A DNA stretch of 64,000 bases from Tropicibacter sp. R16_0. Its GTDB lineage: Bacteria > Pseudomonadota > Alphaproteobacteria > Rhodobacterales > Rhodobacteraceae. Below the pieces are notes generated by a model that saw only the letters and a program-made list of their open reading frames with translations, was not told where the DNA came from and ran no database searches. The stretch covers positions 603,683-667,682 of the forward strand of contig NZ_JAGHRE010000001.1 of the NCBI RefSeq assembly GCF_017743935.1, in the 5' to 3' direction. Position numbers and translations under genes: made by a program. Below are positions 53,708 to 62,763 of this stretch, in pieces; the first letter of the stretch is position 1, and the number at the start of each line of letters is the position of its first letter.

Positions 53708-54144
53708 TCTGTGTCCATCCAGATCGTGACGGGACCATCGTTGAGCAAGTCCACCGCCATATCCGCGCCGAACTTGCCGGTGGCCACAGGAATGCCCAGA
53801 CCCGCGACGCGGTCGGCAAAGTCGAGGTACAGGCGTTCTCCCTCATCAGGTCGCGCAGCCGTTGAAAAACCGGGCCGGTTCCCGCGCGAGGTATCAGCCG
53901 CCAAGGTGAATTGGCTGACAATCAGGGCCGAGCCGCCTATGTCCTTGAGCGAACGGTTCATCTTGCCTGCCTCATCCTTGAAGATCCTCAGCTTCGAGAT
54001 CTTGGCCGCCAACTGCTCGGATTGCGCCTCGGTATCGCCCTGCATCGCACAGATCAGGATCAGCAGGCCTTGGTCGATTTCACCAATAACCTCGCCCTCA
54101 ACCGTGACCGAGGCGCGGGCGACACGTTGTATCAAAGCTCTCAT
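53704..54144 (-). CDS. dtd: D-aminoacyl-tRNA deacylase
   Basis: The 146-residue protein has [15 protein letters not shown], the active-site [17 protein letters not shown] and the GPVT motif in [12 protein letters not shown]. It frees D-amino acids from mischarged tRNA. Length is exactly the family size. It overlaps both neighbours by four bases (ATGA). Confidence 0.96.
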   Translation of the reverse strand: MRALIQRVARASVTVEGEVIGEIDQGLLILICAMQGDTEAQSEQLAAKISKLRIFKDEAGKMNRSLKDIGGSALIVSQFTLAADTSRGNRPGFSTAARPDEGERLYLDFADRVAGLGIPVATGKFGADMAVDLLNDGPVTIWMDTE

Positions 54145-55034
54145 TCGATGTCTTTCCGAGTGGGGGCATGCGCCCCGGGGTAACTGACGCTGTACGACGC
54201 CGCGCGGACGCCATAAGCGATGGCCTGGGCCAGAGTGGGTTTGTCGATCTTTGCAATGGGTCCTAACACATCTGCATGAGCCAGTGATGCGAGAACTCCG
54301 GCATTGAAAGTGTCACCTGCGCCAACTGTGTCCTGCACCGTGACCTTGGGGGCAGGGGTCCTGTGCTGCCAGTTTCCCATTCTTGCCTCGACCCCATCCG
54401 CACCGCGTGTATGCAACAGCAGCTGATCGGGGCGCAACTCGGGCAGTGGGCCGAACCACGCCAGATCTTCGTCCGAGACCTTGATGACCGATGTTTGGCG
54501 GATCATGCGATCCAGGCGCAAACGATAGCTGTCATCGTCTCGGATCACGGAGGGGCGAATGTTCAGGTCCAGCCAGGTCAAACGATCCTCGGCGCATGCC
54601 ATCAGCTGTTCAAACGCATCGGCAGCGGGGGCGTGCACCAGGCTGATACCGCCAAAAACCAGGGCCTTTACCGTATCTGCAAGCTCGGGCGATTGGCTTG
54701 GTGTCAGGGACCGCCCGGCGCTGTTTTCATCATAAAGATCAAAGTGGACGCCACCCGGCTTGACCTGCGCAATTGCCAGAGACGAAGGTCTGTCGCTACG
54801 GCGTACCAGCGAAACATCGACCCCCTCGCACCGCAAATGCTCTGATATGCGCAGGCCCATGGCATCCGTGGACAAGACCCCAACAAAGCCCGCTGGCACC
54901 TTAAGGCGTGACAGGGCAACTGCGCAATTGACCGCCGCGCCCCCCACAACAGGAAGCAGAGCATCCGAGGTGTCAGTCTGTGGGACGAGATCCATCACCG
55001 CCTCGCCACAACACAAAATGTGAGCGGGGTTCAT
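54141..55034 (-). CDS. PfkB family carbohydrate kinase
   Basis: The 297-residue protein has the PfkB N-terminal [14 protein letters not shown] and C-terminal signature [14 protein letters not shown] with the catalytic Asp. It resembles fructokinases. ATG 55034 overlaps the nitroreductase stop (ATGA) and is preferred over 55043. It probably phosphorylates a sugar that, together with glycerate, feeds lower glycolysis. Confidence 0.9.
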   Translation of the reverse strand: MNPAHILCCGEAVMDLVPQTDTSDALLPVVGGAAVNCAVALSRLKVPAGFVGVLSTDAMGLRISEHLRCEGVDVSLVRRSDRPSSLAIAQVKPGGVHFDLYDENSAGRSLTPSQSPELADTVKALVFGGISLVHAPAADAFEQLMACAEDRLTWLDLNIRPSVIRDDDSYRLRLDRMIRQTSVIKVSDEDLAWFGPLPELRPDQLLLHTRGADGVEARMGNWQHRTPAPKVTVQDTVGAGDTFNAGVLASLAHADVLGPIAKIDKPTLAQAIAYGVRAASYSVSYPGAHAPTRKDIE

Positions 55035-55699
55035 CCCTGCCATGTCACCGTTTCATCCAGGCTCGCCCGTTCGGTTCGGAACCCATTGGCCGGGTGGTCC
55101 GTATCGGAATACCCAAAGGAAATGGCGCAGAGGATCAACCGATTTTCGGGAATGTCGAAATAGCGGTGCAGGAACGGCCCGTATGAGGCCACAGCCGCCT
55201 GCGGGATCGTTGCAACGCCAAGCGCCTGAGCCGCCAAAGTAAAGGCTGCCACATAACCACCGGTGTCCATCGCCCCATATGGACCCAGATCGGCAGGGCT
55301 GTGCAAAATCGCGCAGTGCGGCGCGCCAAACAGGGCAAAGTTCTGCATCATCTGTTGTGCGGATCCCGCGCGGTCCCCTTTTTCGACCCCGACCGCCTCA
55401 TAGAGCGCCCAGCCACAGGTGCGGCGTCGGTCTTGATAGACGCCGGTGTAGGCGGACGGGAACGGCAAGTCGGGCTTGGGGGCACCGGTTGCCACCTCGT
55501 TCTGCAAGGCCTCGCGAAAACTGTCGGTCTCTGCGCCGCTGGTGATCAGAACCTGCCAAGGCTGCGCGTTGCACCAACTTGGCACGCGTTGCGCCGCTGT
55601 CAGGATCTGCTCGATCACGCCGCGTGGCACCGGATCAGGCCGGAAGGCGCGGCAAGAGTGGCGGGCGCTCAGCAGATCATTCAGGGCGTCATAGGACAT
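55031..55699 (-). CDS. Nitroreductase family protein
   Basis: The 222-residue FMN-dependent oxidoreductase has RHSCRAFRPDPVPR, VPSWCNAQPWQVLIT and a C-terminal GYSDTDHPANGFRTERASLDE, standard for the family. The physiological substrate is unknown. It begins the nitroreductase-PfkB-dtd-glycerate kinase operon, with GAGGAGA upstream of the ATG. Confidence 0.92.
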   Translation of the reverse strand: MSYDALNDLLSARHSCRAFRPDPVPRGVIEQILTAAQRVPSWCNAQPWQVLITSGAETDSFREALQNEVATGAPKPDLPFPSAYTGVYQDRRRTCGWALYEAVGVEKGDRAGSAQQMMQNFALFGAPHCAILHSPADLGPYGAMDTGGYVAAFTLAAQALGVATIPQAAVASYGPFLHRYFDIPENRLILCAISFGYSDTDHPANGFRTERASLDETVTWQG

Positions 55700-55867
55700 G
55701 GGCGGGTCTCCTCTCGGGGCGCACCTTGGCGGGGCAATCTGGCAGGTTCAAGCCCTGAGAGGTGAAACCGGCGCTGATCATCAGAATTTGCCGATCTGCG
55801 GTCATGAGCGGGTGACGCGCAGAATTGACAGGCTGCCGCCCCATCACTATCAAATTTCCATCCGCCC

Positions 55868-55912
55868 GCCGGGACGACCCGGCTTTTCCCGGGCTCATGT
55901 CAGGACGACCTG
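55868..55912 (+). promoter_or_regulatory. Guanidine-II (mini-ykkC) riboswitch
   Basis: Two hairpins with identical ACGA tetraloops: GCCGGG-ACGA-CCCGGC (55868-55883) and CAGG-ACGA-CCTG (55901-55912), separated by 17 bases. Paired hairpins with ACGR loops define the guanidine-II class. The second hairpin ends 8 bases before GGAGG (55921-55925), so guanidine binding would expose or free the ribosome binding site of the exporter gene. The downstream Gdx/SugE exporter fits the class. Confidence 0.92.
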
Positions 55913-55930
55913 CCAAATCCGGAGGTCAAC

Positions 55931-56248
55931 ATGGCGTGGATTTTCCTACTGACAGCAGGCGTGTTGGAGGTTGCTTGGGCAACAGGGCTCAAGAAGCTTG
56001 CATTGGGCTTTTCGTGGACGCTTGGCGTGGTGACGATCGTCGCCATGATCGCAAGCCTGATTGCGCTTTACGCGGCGATGTCGCGGCTTCCTCTGGGCAT
56101 CGCCTATCCGATCTGGACTGGCATCGGCTCGGTCGGGGCGGTTGCCCTTGGCGTCCTTGCATTTGGCCAACCGTTAAGCACAACCACCCTTCTCGGCGTG
56201 GCCTTCTTGCTCGTTGGGATGCTGATATTGGGCGCAGACGCGCATTGA
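55931..56248 (+). CDS. gdx: SMR-family guanidinium exporter (Gdx/SugE)
   Basis: The 105-residue, four-helix small multidrug resistance protein has the catalytic Glu in helix 1 (LEVAWATGLKKL) and the SugE-type GIAYPIWTGIGSVGA. SugE/Gdx proteins export guanidinium ion with proton exchange. The guanidine-II riboswitch directly upstream confirms the assignment. The gene is followed 18 bp later by an isochorismatase-family hydrolase. Confidence 0.93.
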   Translation: MAWIFLLTAGVLEVAWATGLKKLALGFSWTLGVVTIVAMIASLIALYAAMSRLPLGIAYPIWTGIGSVGAVALGVLAFGQPLSTTTLLGVAFLLVGMLILGADAH

Positions 56249-56266
56249 GTACAAAGGAGCACAAAG

Positions 56267-56887
56267 ATGACCAGCAAAGCCAAACAGGCTCGCAACCTGA
56301 TCGAGGGCAAGCCTGCCCTGATCGTCATCGACATTCAGAAAAGCACGTTCATCGATGACAGCGAAGTGCGCTCGATCGACAATATGCCCGGCTACAAGGA
56401 CCGTATGATCGCCGCACGGGATCTGGTCGATGCGGCCCATGACAACGACATCCCGGTGATCTTCATCCAAGAGGTTCACCGCCCTGATCTAATCGATTTC
56501 GGGCGCGAGTTGGATGGGGATGAGGACATCCATTGCCTCGAAGGGGACGCGCGCACCGAAGTGGCCAAGGAAGAGATGGGGTTTCGGCCCGGCGATTATG
56601 TGATTCCGAAACGACGATACTCGGCGTTCTTTGGAACGGATTTCGAGATCTTGCTCAGAGGGCTCAAGGTTGACACGCTGATCCTGTGCGGTGGCCTGAC
56701 GGATGTCTGCGTGCACTACACATTTGTTGATGGTCACCAATCCGACTATTTCTGTCGCGTGGTCGAAGACTGTGTTGGCGGGTCCTCGATCCAGGCCCAT
56801 GAGGCTGCCTTGAGGGCCATGGAATACCTGCAGACCGGGGCGGTGCAATCCCGGTCAACGGTGATCAACGCCATGTCGGCTGCTTGA
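56267..56887 (+). CDS. Isochorismatase-family cysteine hydrolase
   Basis: The 206-residue protein has the catalytic triad positions: Asp in LIVIDIQKSTF, Lys in VIPKRRYSAFFGTD and Cys in LCGGLTDVCVHYT. Relatives hydrolyse amides and ureides such as biuret, nicotinamide and N-carbamoyl compounds. It is separated from gdx by only 18 bp and shares its strand, so the guanidine-II riboswitch probably controls both. A role in handling guanidine-derived or ureido compounds is plausible but unproven. Confidence 0.85.
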   Translation: MTSKAKQARNLIEGKPALIVIDIQKSTFIDDSEVRSIDNMPGYKDRMIAARDLVDAAHDNDIPVIFIQEVHRPDLIDFGRELDGDEDIHCLEGDARTEVAKEEMGFRPGDYVIPKRRYSAFFGTDFEILLRGLKVDTLILCGGLTDVCVHYTFVDGHQSDYFCRVVEDCVGGSSIQAHEAALRAMEYLQTGAVQSRSTVINAMSAA

Positions 56888-56900
56888 GTCTGAATGTGAC

Positions 56901-58037
56901 TTACTGGTTCGTCGCCACCAGATAACCCAGCCCCGCGGCGGCCAGCAGGCCCAATGTCACTGCTATGGTGATCTTGATCGCCGACCAGGGGCGTTCGCCT
57001 TGCACTCGGCCCGTGCGCCCATTGACGACAAAGCGATAGGTCTTGCCGCGATACTTGTACGCGGCGAGCCAGACCGGCAGCAGGATGTGTTTGAACGTCA
57101 CATCCGAGATCGTGGTGTCGATATCGTGGATACGCTGCTGATCGCCGCCAATATCAAAGCGCACGTCACGTTCGATCACGCGAGCCATGTGACCACGTGC
57201 CTCGGTGTAGCCGTCTTTCAGCTCGACGGTATACGCCTCGGCCCGGAACCCGGCCAGATACTGCGGCTGATAGGGCTCCAGCGCGGGCAAGTCCCAAGGT
57301 TCCAGAGCATCGGTGTAAGATTTCGGCAGGCTGGTCGAGGCCAGCACCAGCACATCGTCAAAGAACCGTGCTACACGACCGGATTTGGGTGACCAGCGAA
57401 TCTTGGGCACCTGTTCGGTCACCTGCTTGCCGTCGCGCATGACGGTACGCGTCTCATAATAGACGGTGCCGCGCTCGCCGCGATAGTTGGATTTGGTGTC
57501 GGCGTCAAAGGTCCAGTAGGGGACATAGATGCCCTGCATCTTACGGCCTTTGCGGGCATATTCCTTCAGACCATTTGGTGCGAACCACAGCGCACCCAGC
57601 CAATCGCTCATCGCCCCATGGGCCGAGCGTTCATCCAAGGCAAAAGGCAGCACTCCGCGCGGCTTTATGTGACGACTGACCCCGGTGCCCGTGACAACAG
57701 GCGTGGCGCAGAACGGGCATTCCGCGGCATGCGTGTCGGGATCGAACTCGACCTGAGCGGCGCAGTTCGGACAGCTCAGCACACGGGTTTCTTCGATTTC
57801 GGCCTCGGGCAGGTCCTGTGCAATGGCAGCGTCGAAATCCAACTCGCGCAGCGTTGCACCCTTCCAAGGGCCTGCCTTGATCTCTCGGGAATGGCCGCAA
57901 TGGTCACAGCTCAGCGTGCCGTCAGTGGGGTTGAACCGATAGTCCGCACCACAATTGTCGCAGGGAAAGCGATGTTCGTCACTTGCCGGTTTCTGTGGGG
58001 CCTTGGCGGACGGAGGGGGCGGAGGCACAGGTGTCAT
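56901..58037 (-). CDS. Zinc-ribbon membrane protein with TFIIB-type fingers
   Basis: The 378-residue protein has two zinc ribbons near the N-terminus (CDNCGADYRF..CDHCGH and CPNCAAQVEF..CPFCATPV), a beta-rich central domain with GIYVPYWTFDADTKS, and a C-terminal membrane helix (IKITIAVTLGLLAAAGLGYLV). Such proteins are often misnamed primosomal or replication factors; no helicase motif is present. It is in tandem after the SPFH-GYF2 gene, with which it is likely co-expressed. ATG 58037 is used; an in-frame TTG at 58070 lacks a ribosome binding site. Confidence 0.75.
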   Translation of the reverse strand: MTPVPPPPPSAKAPQKPASDEHRFPCDNCGADYRFNPTDGTLSCDHCGHSREIKAGPWKGATLRELDFDAAIAQDLPEAEIEETRVLSCPNCAAQVEFDPDTHAAECPFCATPVVTGTGVSRHIKPRGVLPFALDERSAHGAMSDWLGALWFAPNGLKEYARKGRKMQGIYVPYWTFDADTKSNYRGERGTVYYETRTVMRDGKQVTEQVPKIRWSPKSGRVARFFDDVLVLASTSLPKSYTDALEPWDLPALEPYQPQYLAGFRAEAYTVELKDGYTEARGHMARVIERDVRFDIGGDQQRIHDIDTTISDVTFKHILLPVWLAAYKYRGKTYRFVVNGRTGRVQGERPWSAIKITIAVTLGLLAAAGLGYLVATNQ

Positions 58038-58199
58038 TGACGGCTCACTTGTCGCGGGTGCAGATGACAAACGGCAGAGCGGTTGTCAGAGGGCAAGACG
58101 TTTTTGAACATCTTGCCCTTGCGGGGCTGAAGGTAAGGGCTCTGCAACGCCCTGTGTCGCTCGGCCTGTGCCTCAGCTATGCAAAGAGGCATGGCGTAC

Positions 58200-59345
58200 C
58201 TACTCTCCCGGAGGTGGGGGCGGCAGGATGGTGAACAACTGGGCCAGTTCCTGCACGTCTTCGGCGCGTTTCCAGCCGTCTTGCCCGGCGGTCCAGACAT
58301 AGGTCTCGCGCGTGATCTCTCCACCAGTGGCCATGCGTCCGAGTTTGGCTTTCGAGAAGGGGCCGGATGTGACCCCATCCACCGCGATATGCCAGACATG
58401 CTCGACCGGCGGTGGCGGCGGCGGTGCAACGGGCGATGTGGCTTGTGGCGCAGCGGGGGCAGGGCGGGTGCCCCATGGACCAGAGGGTTGACCCGCTGCC
58501 ATGTTGCCCATTTGCTGGGCCATCGCCATGCCCATCCCCATGCCAAGACCCGCACCCATACCGCTGTTGGGGGTGCTGGCGGCGGCGGTCATCGCCTCAG
58601 CCGCGGAATACTGCGTGAATTTGCCCAGATCACCGGCCAACCCCATCGAAGTGCGCTTGTCCAACGCCGCCTCGACCGCAGGGGGCAGCGAGATGTTTTC
58701 GATGTAGAACTCGGGCATCTCCAACCCGTATCCTTCCAGCACGGGCGAGACTTCGGCTGCGATGAGTTTGCCCAGATCGGCGGTGTTGGCGGCCATGTCC
58801 AGAACCGGGATGCCCGAACCGGCAATGACACGGGAAAACTCTTGCACGATGATATTGCGCACCTGGAACGAGATTTCGTCCATGGTGAATTCGCCATCGG
58901 TGCCGACGATCTCGATCAGGAAGCGGGCCGGGTCCTTGACCCGCACGGTGTAGGTGCCAAAGGCGCGAATGCGGGTGGGGCCGAACTCGGGGTCGCGCAG
59001 CATGATCGGGTTCTTTGTGCCCCATTTGAGGTCATTGAACCGCGTGGTGTTGACGAAGTAGATCTCGGATTTGAAAGGCGATTTGAACCCGTGATCCCAG
59101 TGCTGCAGCGTCGTCATGATCGGCATGTTGTTGGTCTCGAGCATATAGAGCCCGGGCGTGAACACATCCGCCAACTGCCCCTCATGCACGAACACCGCCG
59201 CTTGACCTTCGCGCACGGTCAGCTTGGCGCCGTATTTGATCTCATGCCCTTCGCGCTCGAACCGCCAGACCATCGTGTCCCGCGTATCATCAACCCAATG
59301 AATGACGTCGATGAACTGTCCCGAGAGAAAGTCGAAAATACCCAT
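58200..59345 (-). CDS. SPFH-domain protein with C-terminal GYF_2 domain
   Basis: The 381-residue protein has an SPFH/virion-core-like N-terminal domain (GIFDFLSGQFIDVIHW, LREGQ-like AVFVHEGQLADVFTPGLY), a Gly/Met/Ala- and Pro-rich linker, and a C-terminal GYF_2/DUF4339 domain (HVWHIAVDGVTSGPFSKAKL ... TYVWTAGQDGWKRAEDV). Such proteins associate with membranes as large scaffolds. ATG 59345 starts at the conserved MGIFDFL. It precedes the zinc-ribbon gene on the same strand. Confidence 0.85.
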   Translation of the reverse strand: MGIFDFLSGQFIDVIHWVDDTRDTMVWRFEREGHEIKYGAKLTVREGQAAVFVHEGQLADVFTPGLYMLETNNMPIMTTLQHWDHGFKSPFKSEIYFVNTTRFNDLKWGTKNPIMLRDPEFGPTRIRAFGTYTVRVKDPARFLIEIVGTDGEFTMDEISFQVRNIIVQEFSRVIAGSGIPVLDMAANTADLGKLIAAEVSPVLEGYGLEMPEFYIENISLPPAVEAALDKRTSMGLAGDLGKFTQYSAAEAMTAAASTPNSGMGAGLGMGMGMAMAQQMGNMAAGQPSGPWGTRPAPAAPQATSPVAPPPPPPVEHVWHIAVDGVTSGPFSKAKLGRMATGGEITRETYVWTAGQDGWKRAEDVQELAQLFTILPPPPPGE

Positions 59346-59648
59346 GATCTGCAGCTCCCATGTCAATTGTGCGGAACTATACCGGTTCCACCCGGCAAAT
59401 CTATGCAAGACTGCTGCACATCAAAAGGGAGAAAGCATCTGAAATCATCCCCGTAGGCAGAGGTCGATGCTGTTTCGGGTCAGTGCAACATGGCTCGAAG
59501 GGCTCCCGCCCTCGCGTCATGCCCTGACGGGCCCTTGCTCCGTTGGGCCGGGCGCCTGGCCTGCGGCCAGGCGCGGTACCGCAGAATGAGAGCCCGGCAC
59601 TTTGCGGAACCGGTGGAGGGAGAGGGCGGCAGCCCTGGCGCGCGCAAT
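59346..59648. other. 303-bp gap with repeat element copy 3
   Basis: The gap between the DUF2927 gene end and the SPFH gene start contains the third copy of the two-hairpin element (inverted) and otherwise only the presumed promoter of the SPFH gene. No coding frame is supported. Confidence 0.5.
59499..59574 (-). repeat. Two-hairpin intergenic element, copy 3 (inverted)
   Basis: Read on the minus strand, a 10-bp stem GCGCCTGGCC / GGCCAGGCGC (59552-59561 and 59565-59574, 3-base loop) is followed by box A as GGCCCAACGGAG (59538-59549), a small GCCC-GTCA-GGGC hairpin (59521-59532) and box B as GAGGGCGGGAGCCC (59499-59512). The order of parts is the same as in copies 1 and 2. Confidence 0.75.
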
Positions 59649-60611
59649 CTAAAGCGACTGCCCCATCGCTTCGCGTGCCAGGATGTTCACCACTGGGCGG
59701 GCCTCTTCCGCGGTGATGCCCTGTTTCAGCCGAGGATCGTAGAGCATCATCAACAGCTTCTCGTCATGGCTGGTCAACAGCGCAAACTCGTCATCGTCGT
59801 TGAAGATCGAGGGCCGGGCGCGGGGGCTGTCGTTGGGCAGGCCAAGTCCCTGGGCGATTTCCTCATGCACGCAGGACAGACGCACCAGGTCCGGATGCTC
59901 GGCCCGGATCAGCGCCACGGCGCGGGTGTAGTTGTAAGGCGTGCCGTTGCCCGACACCGCCACCACCAGGCAATAGAACGACTGCGGCAGATCGCGGAAG
60001 ATCGCCAGCTCTTCGCGGCTGATCGAGGGAATCAGCTGCTTCAGCCGGGCTTGCAGGAAGTCGCTGTCGTCTTCCCCGGCCACAAAGACATGGAAATTCG
60101 CGTTCTTTGACGTCGTGCTGATCGGATGCCCCGTGATCCGGGCGAGCCGCGCCACGTAACTATCCACGTTGGCCTTGTCCGTGGCCCGCTGCTCCAGCGG
60201 AACAGAGGCACCGAATTCGGTGTTCACCCGGACTGGCCCGCTCCATCGGCTGAGCTGGCCGCTTGATCCGCGCCCCGAAGATGTCAGCCCGCCGGGGCGG
60301 TATTCGTCAAAGAACGCGATGGTTTCAAAGTTCCTGGCCAGATCATTTGCGTCATAGGGCGTGTCCGGCCCGCCGCCATCGGTGCGCAGCAGGCCGCGCG
60401 TCAGCAGATCGTTCTGAACCTTCTCATAATACCGCGCCAGATCCTGGCTTGCCGCCGATTGGGGGGTTACCTCGTTCCCGACAGGAGCCAGACCGGCTGG
60501 CCGGGTTTGTGGGAAAGGAGTTGTGCGCGGCGTCGGATCGCAGGCCGACAACGCCACAAGGGCGGCCAATGCCGCCCCCATGCGCCCGCCTATGCGACCC
60601 GTGAACCGCAC
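59649..60611 (-). CDS. DUF2927 lipoprotein
   Basis: The 320-residue protein starts at GTG 60611, three bases after the TelA stop, with a lipoprotein signal (RMGAALAALVALSAC, lipobox LSAC). The DUF2927 domain includes the metal-site-like LSCVHEEIAQGLGLPND (HEEIxQ), reminiscent of metallopeptidases, so a zinc-protease-like fold is possible. It is cotranscribed with telA and xpaC. Confidence 0.82.
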   Translation of the reverse strand: MRFTGRIGGRMGAALAALVALSACDPTPRTTPFPQTRPAGLAPVGNEVTPQSAASQDLARYYEKVQNDLLTRGLLRTDGGGPDTPYDANDLARNFETIAFFDEYRPGGLTSSGRGSSGQLSRWSGPVRVNTEFGASVPLEQRATDKANVDSYVARLARITGHPISTTSKNANFHVFVAGEDDSDFLQARLKQLIPSISREELAIFRDLPQSFYCLVVAVSGNGTPYNYTRAVALIRAEHPDLVRLSCVHEEIAQGLGLPNDSPRARPSIFNDDDEFALLTSHDEKLLMMLYDPRLKQGITAEEARPVVNILAREAMGQSL

Positions 60612-60614
60612 CGA

Positions 60615-61805
60615 TCAGTTCGGCACGGCCGTGCCGGAGTTGTCGCCGATCCCATCCTTGCGGGCCTTGGCTGCTGCCAGGGTATCGCGCAATTCGGCCT
60701 CCATTTTCTTGAGATCCTCTTCGGCAGCGGCCCGTTTGGCCTTGCCCTCATCCGCGATCTGCAGGCTCTCCTGGATGGTGCCGATCAGGTCCGCATTGGC
60801 CTGTTTCACCGCTTCGATGTCAAAGACACCGCGCTCCATTTCCTGGCGGATCATCTTGTTGCTCTCGCGCAGGTTCGCCGCGTTCGACGTGAGCAGCTCG
60901 TTGGTCAGATCGTTGGCGTCACGCACCGCCGCCGCAGCTTCGGCCGAGCGTTGGATGGTGACGGCCTGCGCCAATTGCGTTTCCCACAGGGGCACCGTGT
61001 TGACGAGCGTCGAGTTGATCTTGGTCACAAGCGACTTGTCGTTTTCCTGCACCAGCCGGATCGAAGGCAGGGACTGCATGGTCACTTGGCGGGTCAGTTT
61101 CAGGTCATGCACCCGGCGTTCCAGATCGTCGCGCGCCGCGCGCAGGTCGCGCAGCTCCTGCGCCTCCATCACCTGTTCGTCTTCGGGTGCGGCCTGAACC
61201 TCCGCCTCTTTGGCGGGGATCGCGGTGCTGTCGAGTTCGGTCAGCTTTTCCTCACCAGCGGCGATGTACAGGGCCAGTTCGTCGTAGAAGTTCAGCGTCT
61301 TGTCATAAAGAAGATCGAGGGATTTGATGTCCTTGAGCAGGGTGTGTTCATGCCCCAACAGATCATCGGTGATCCGGTCGATCTGTCCCTGAACCTGCTC
61401 ATACTGCGCGGTGAACTTGGCAAAGGGTGCAGCCTTGCCCAGCAGTTTCTCCCACCAGCTGCGCTCGCGACGCACATCCAGTTCGCTGACCGAAAAGCCG
61501 CGAATGGTGGTGACGATGTTGCGCAGGGAATCACCAGCAGGGCCCACGTCCTTGTTGCGTACATCGGCCAGCATCGCCTGGCTGATCTCTTGCAATTCCG
61601 CCTGCGCACCCGAACCAAAGGCCACGATCGAGTTGGTGTTGCCCATGTCGATCTCGTCCATGCGCTTGCGGATCTCGGCGCTCACCGGCTCGTCCGCGTC
61701 CTGCATCGACACCACCTCGGCCTGCGGTTCGGGCAGGACAACGGCGGTCACTTCTTCAACGGCGGTGGTGGCTTCGGCTGCCTTTTGGCGGACTGTGTCG
61801 GACAT
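60615..61805 (-). CDS. Toxic-anion resistance protein TelA family
   Basis: The 396-residue, mainly helical protein matches TelA/KlaA-like proteins: RRERSWWEKLLGKA, KYEQVQGQIDRITDDLLGHE (here split as AQYEQVQGQIDRI and TDDLLGHE) and TLVNTVPLWETQLAQAVTIQ. It is soluble and is linked in other genomes to tellurite or antibiotic tolerance. ATG 61805 has GAGGAA upstream. It overlaps the DUF2927 gene context and follows xpaC by 42 bp. Confidence 0.88.
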   Translation of the reverse strand: MSDTVRQKAAEATTAVEEVTAVVLPEPQAEVVSMQDADEPVSAEIRKRMDEIDMGNTNSIVAFGSGAQAELQEISQAMLADVRNKDVGPAGDSLRNIVTTIRGFSVSELDVRRERSWWEKLLGKAAPFAKFTAQYEQVQGQIDRITDDLLGHEHTLLKDIKSLDLLYDKTLNFYDELALYIAAGEEKLTELDSTAIPAKEAEVQAAPEDEQVMEAQELRDLRAARDDLERRVHDLKLTRQVTMQSLPSIRLVQENDKSLVTKINSTLVNTVPLWETQLAQAVTIQRSAEAAAAVRDANDLTNELLTSNAANLRESNKMIRQEMERGVFDIEAVKQANADLIGTIQESLQIADEGKAKRAAAEEDLKKMEAELRDTLAAAKARKDGIGDNSGTAVPN

Positions 61806-61847
61806 GTTCGGGTTCCTCGTTACGTTTGGGGCCACTAGAGCGGGCGG

Positions 61848-62759
61848 TCAATCCAACCGGACACCTTCGCGCTGCAAGCGTTCGCGCAGCACGTCGATTT
61901 CCACGGTCAGGTCGCTGCGGTCATCCAGCAGCATCTTTTGGGTTCGGGCGGCAAAGTTCTGTTCCAGGTCGTCCAGAAGGGCGACGTAATCCGCGAGCGC
62001 ATTTTCATCGCGGCTGCGGCTGTAGAAGTCGGCAAATTTCACCGTCGCGTCGCGTGCACCGCGCAAATAAACGGTCAGATACTTGCGGGCACCGCTCAGG
62101 TCGCGGGGATCCTCCTCGACCGTACGAAAAAGGTCGCGGGCAGTGGCTTGAAACCGTTCGACACGGGCCTCGATCTGGCGGTTCTTGGCGCGTTTGACAG
62201 CTTCGGTCATGGCGTCCAGATAGGCCTCGGCCTCGTCCACCACACGGGCAACGCGATCCTGTTGAAAGGTGTCGACGCCTTCCATGCCTTTGTCGGACAG
62301 GGGGTCGATGCCAAAGGCAAGCGCGTGCAAGGCCGTTCCGGCAGCGCCGAACAGAAGCGGCGCGACCAGGCTGACCTGACCGGCCACCTCGGCATCCAGG
62401 TAATCATTGCGAAAGGCCGCGATGCCGACACCGATGCCGGTCAGCAGGCTGGCCGCCATCTTGCGCGGGAAGGCCGGGCGGCGGGCCACCTTGCGGGCAT
62501 TGAACGCAGCCTCGGCGCGCAGACCCTCGCGCAAGAGCAGGGCCGCACCAGTCAGGACGCCTGCCGCGACCAGGCCCAAAGTCATGCCAATGGCCCCATC
62601 GTTGAGGGACATGAACACCAACGGAATGGCCGGAACAAACATCACGTTTGCGCGCGCGCCTGCCGGTTCTACACGTGCACCGTCGAATGTACCGCGGGGT
62701 TTGGGGGCGTCATCCGAGCTGCCATCGGGGCTGTATTTTCCGCCGTATCGCTGCGCCAT
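61848..62759 (-). CDS. XpaC-like membrane protein (5-bromo-4-chloroindolyl phosphate hydrolysis family)
   Basis: The 303-residue protein has two to three membrane helices (MFVPAIPLVFMSL and GMTLGLVAAGVLTGAALLL near the N-terminus) and a long helical cytoplasmic part (FQQDRVARVVDEAEAYLDAM onward) typical of XpaC. XpaC and TelA are often adjacent and are thought to act together in membrane stress. ATG 62759 is used; a ribosome binding site GGGGGGC lies inside the upstream small frame. Confidence 0.85.
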   Translation of the reverse strand: MAQRYGGKYSPDGSSDDAPKPRGTFDGARVEPAGARANVMFVPAIPLVFMSLNDGAIGMTLGLVAAGVLTGAALLLREGLRAEAAFNARKVARRPAFPRKMAASLLTGIGVGIAAFRNDYLDAEVAGQVSLVAPLLFGAAGTALHALAFGIDPLSDKGMEGVDTFQQDRVARVVDEAEAYLDAMTEAVKRAKNRQIEARVERFQATARDLFRTVEEDPRDLSGARKYLTVYLRGARDATVKFADFYSRSRDENALADYVALLDDLEQNFAARTQKMLLDDRSDLTVEIDVLRERLQREGVRLD

Positions 62760-62763
62760 CTGC

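Noticed and set aside
56901-58037. Annotation as primosomal protein N' or helicase
   Set aside because: The zinc ribbons and membrane helix are visible but there are no helicase motifs.
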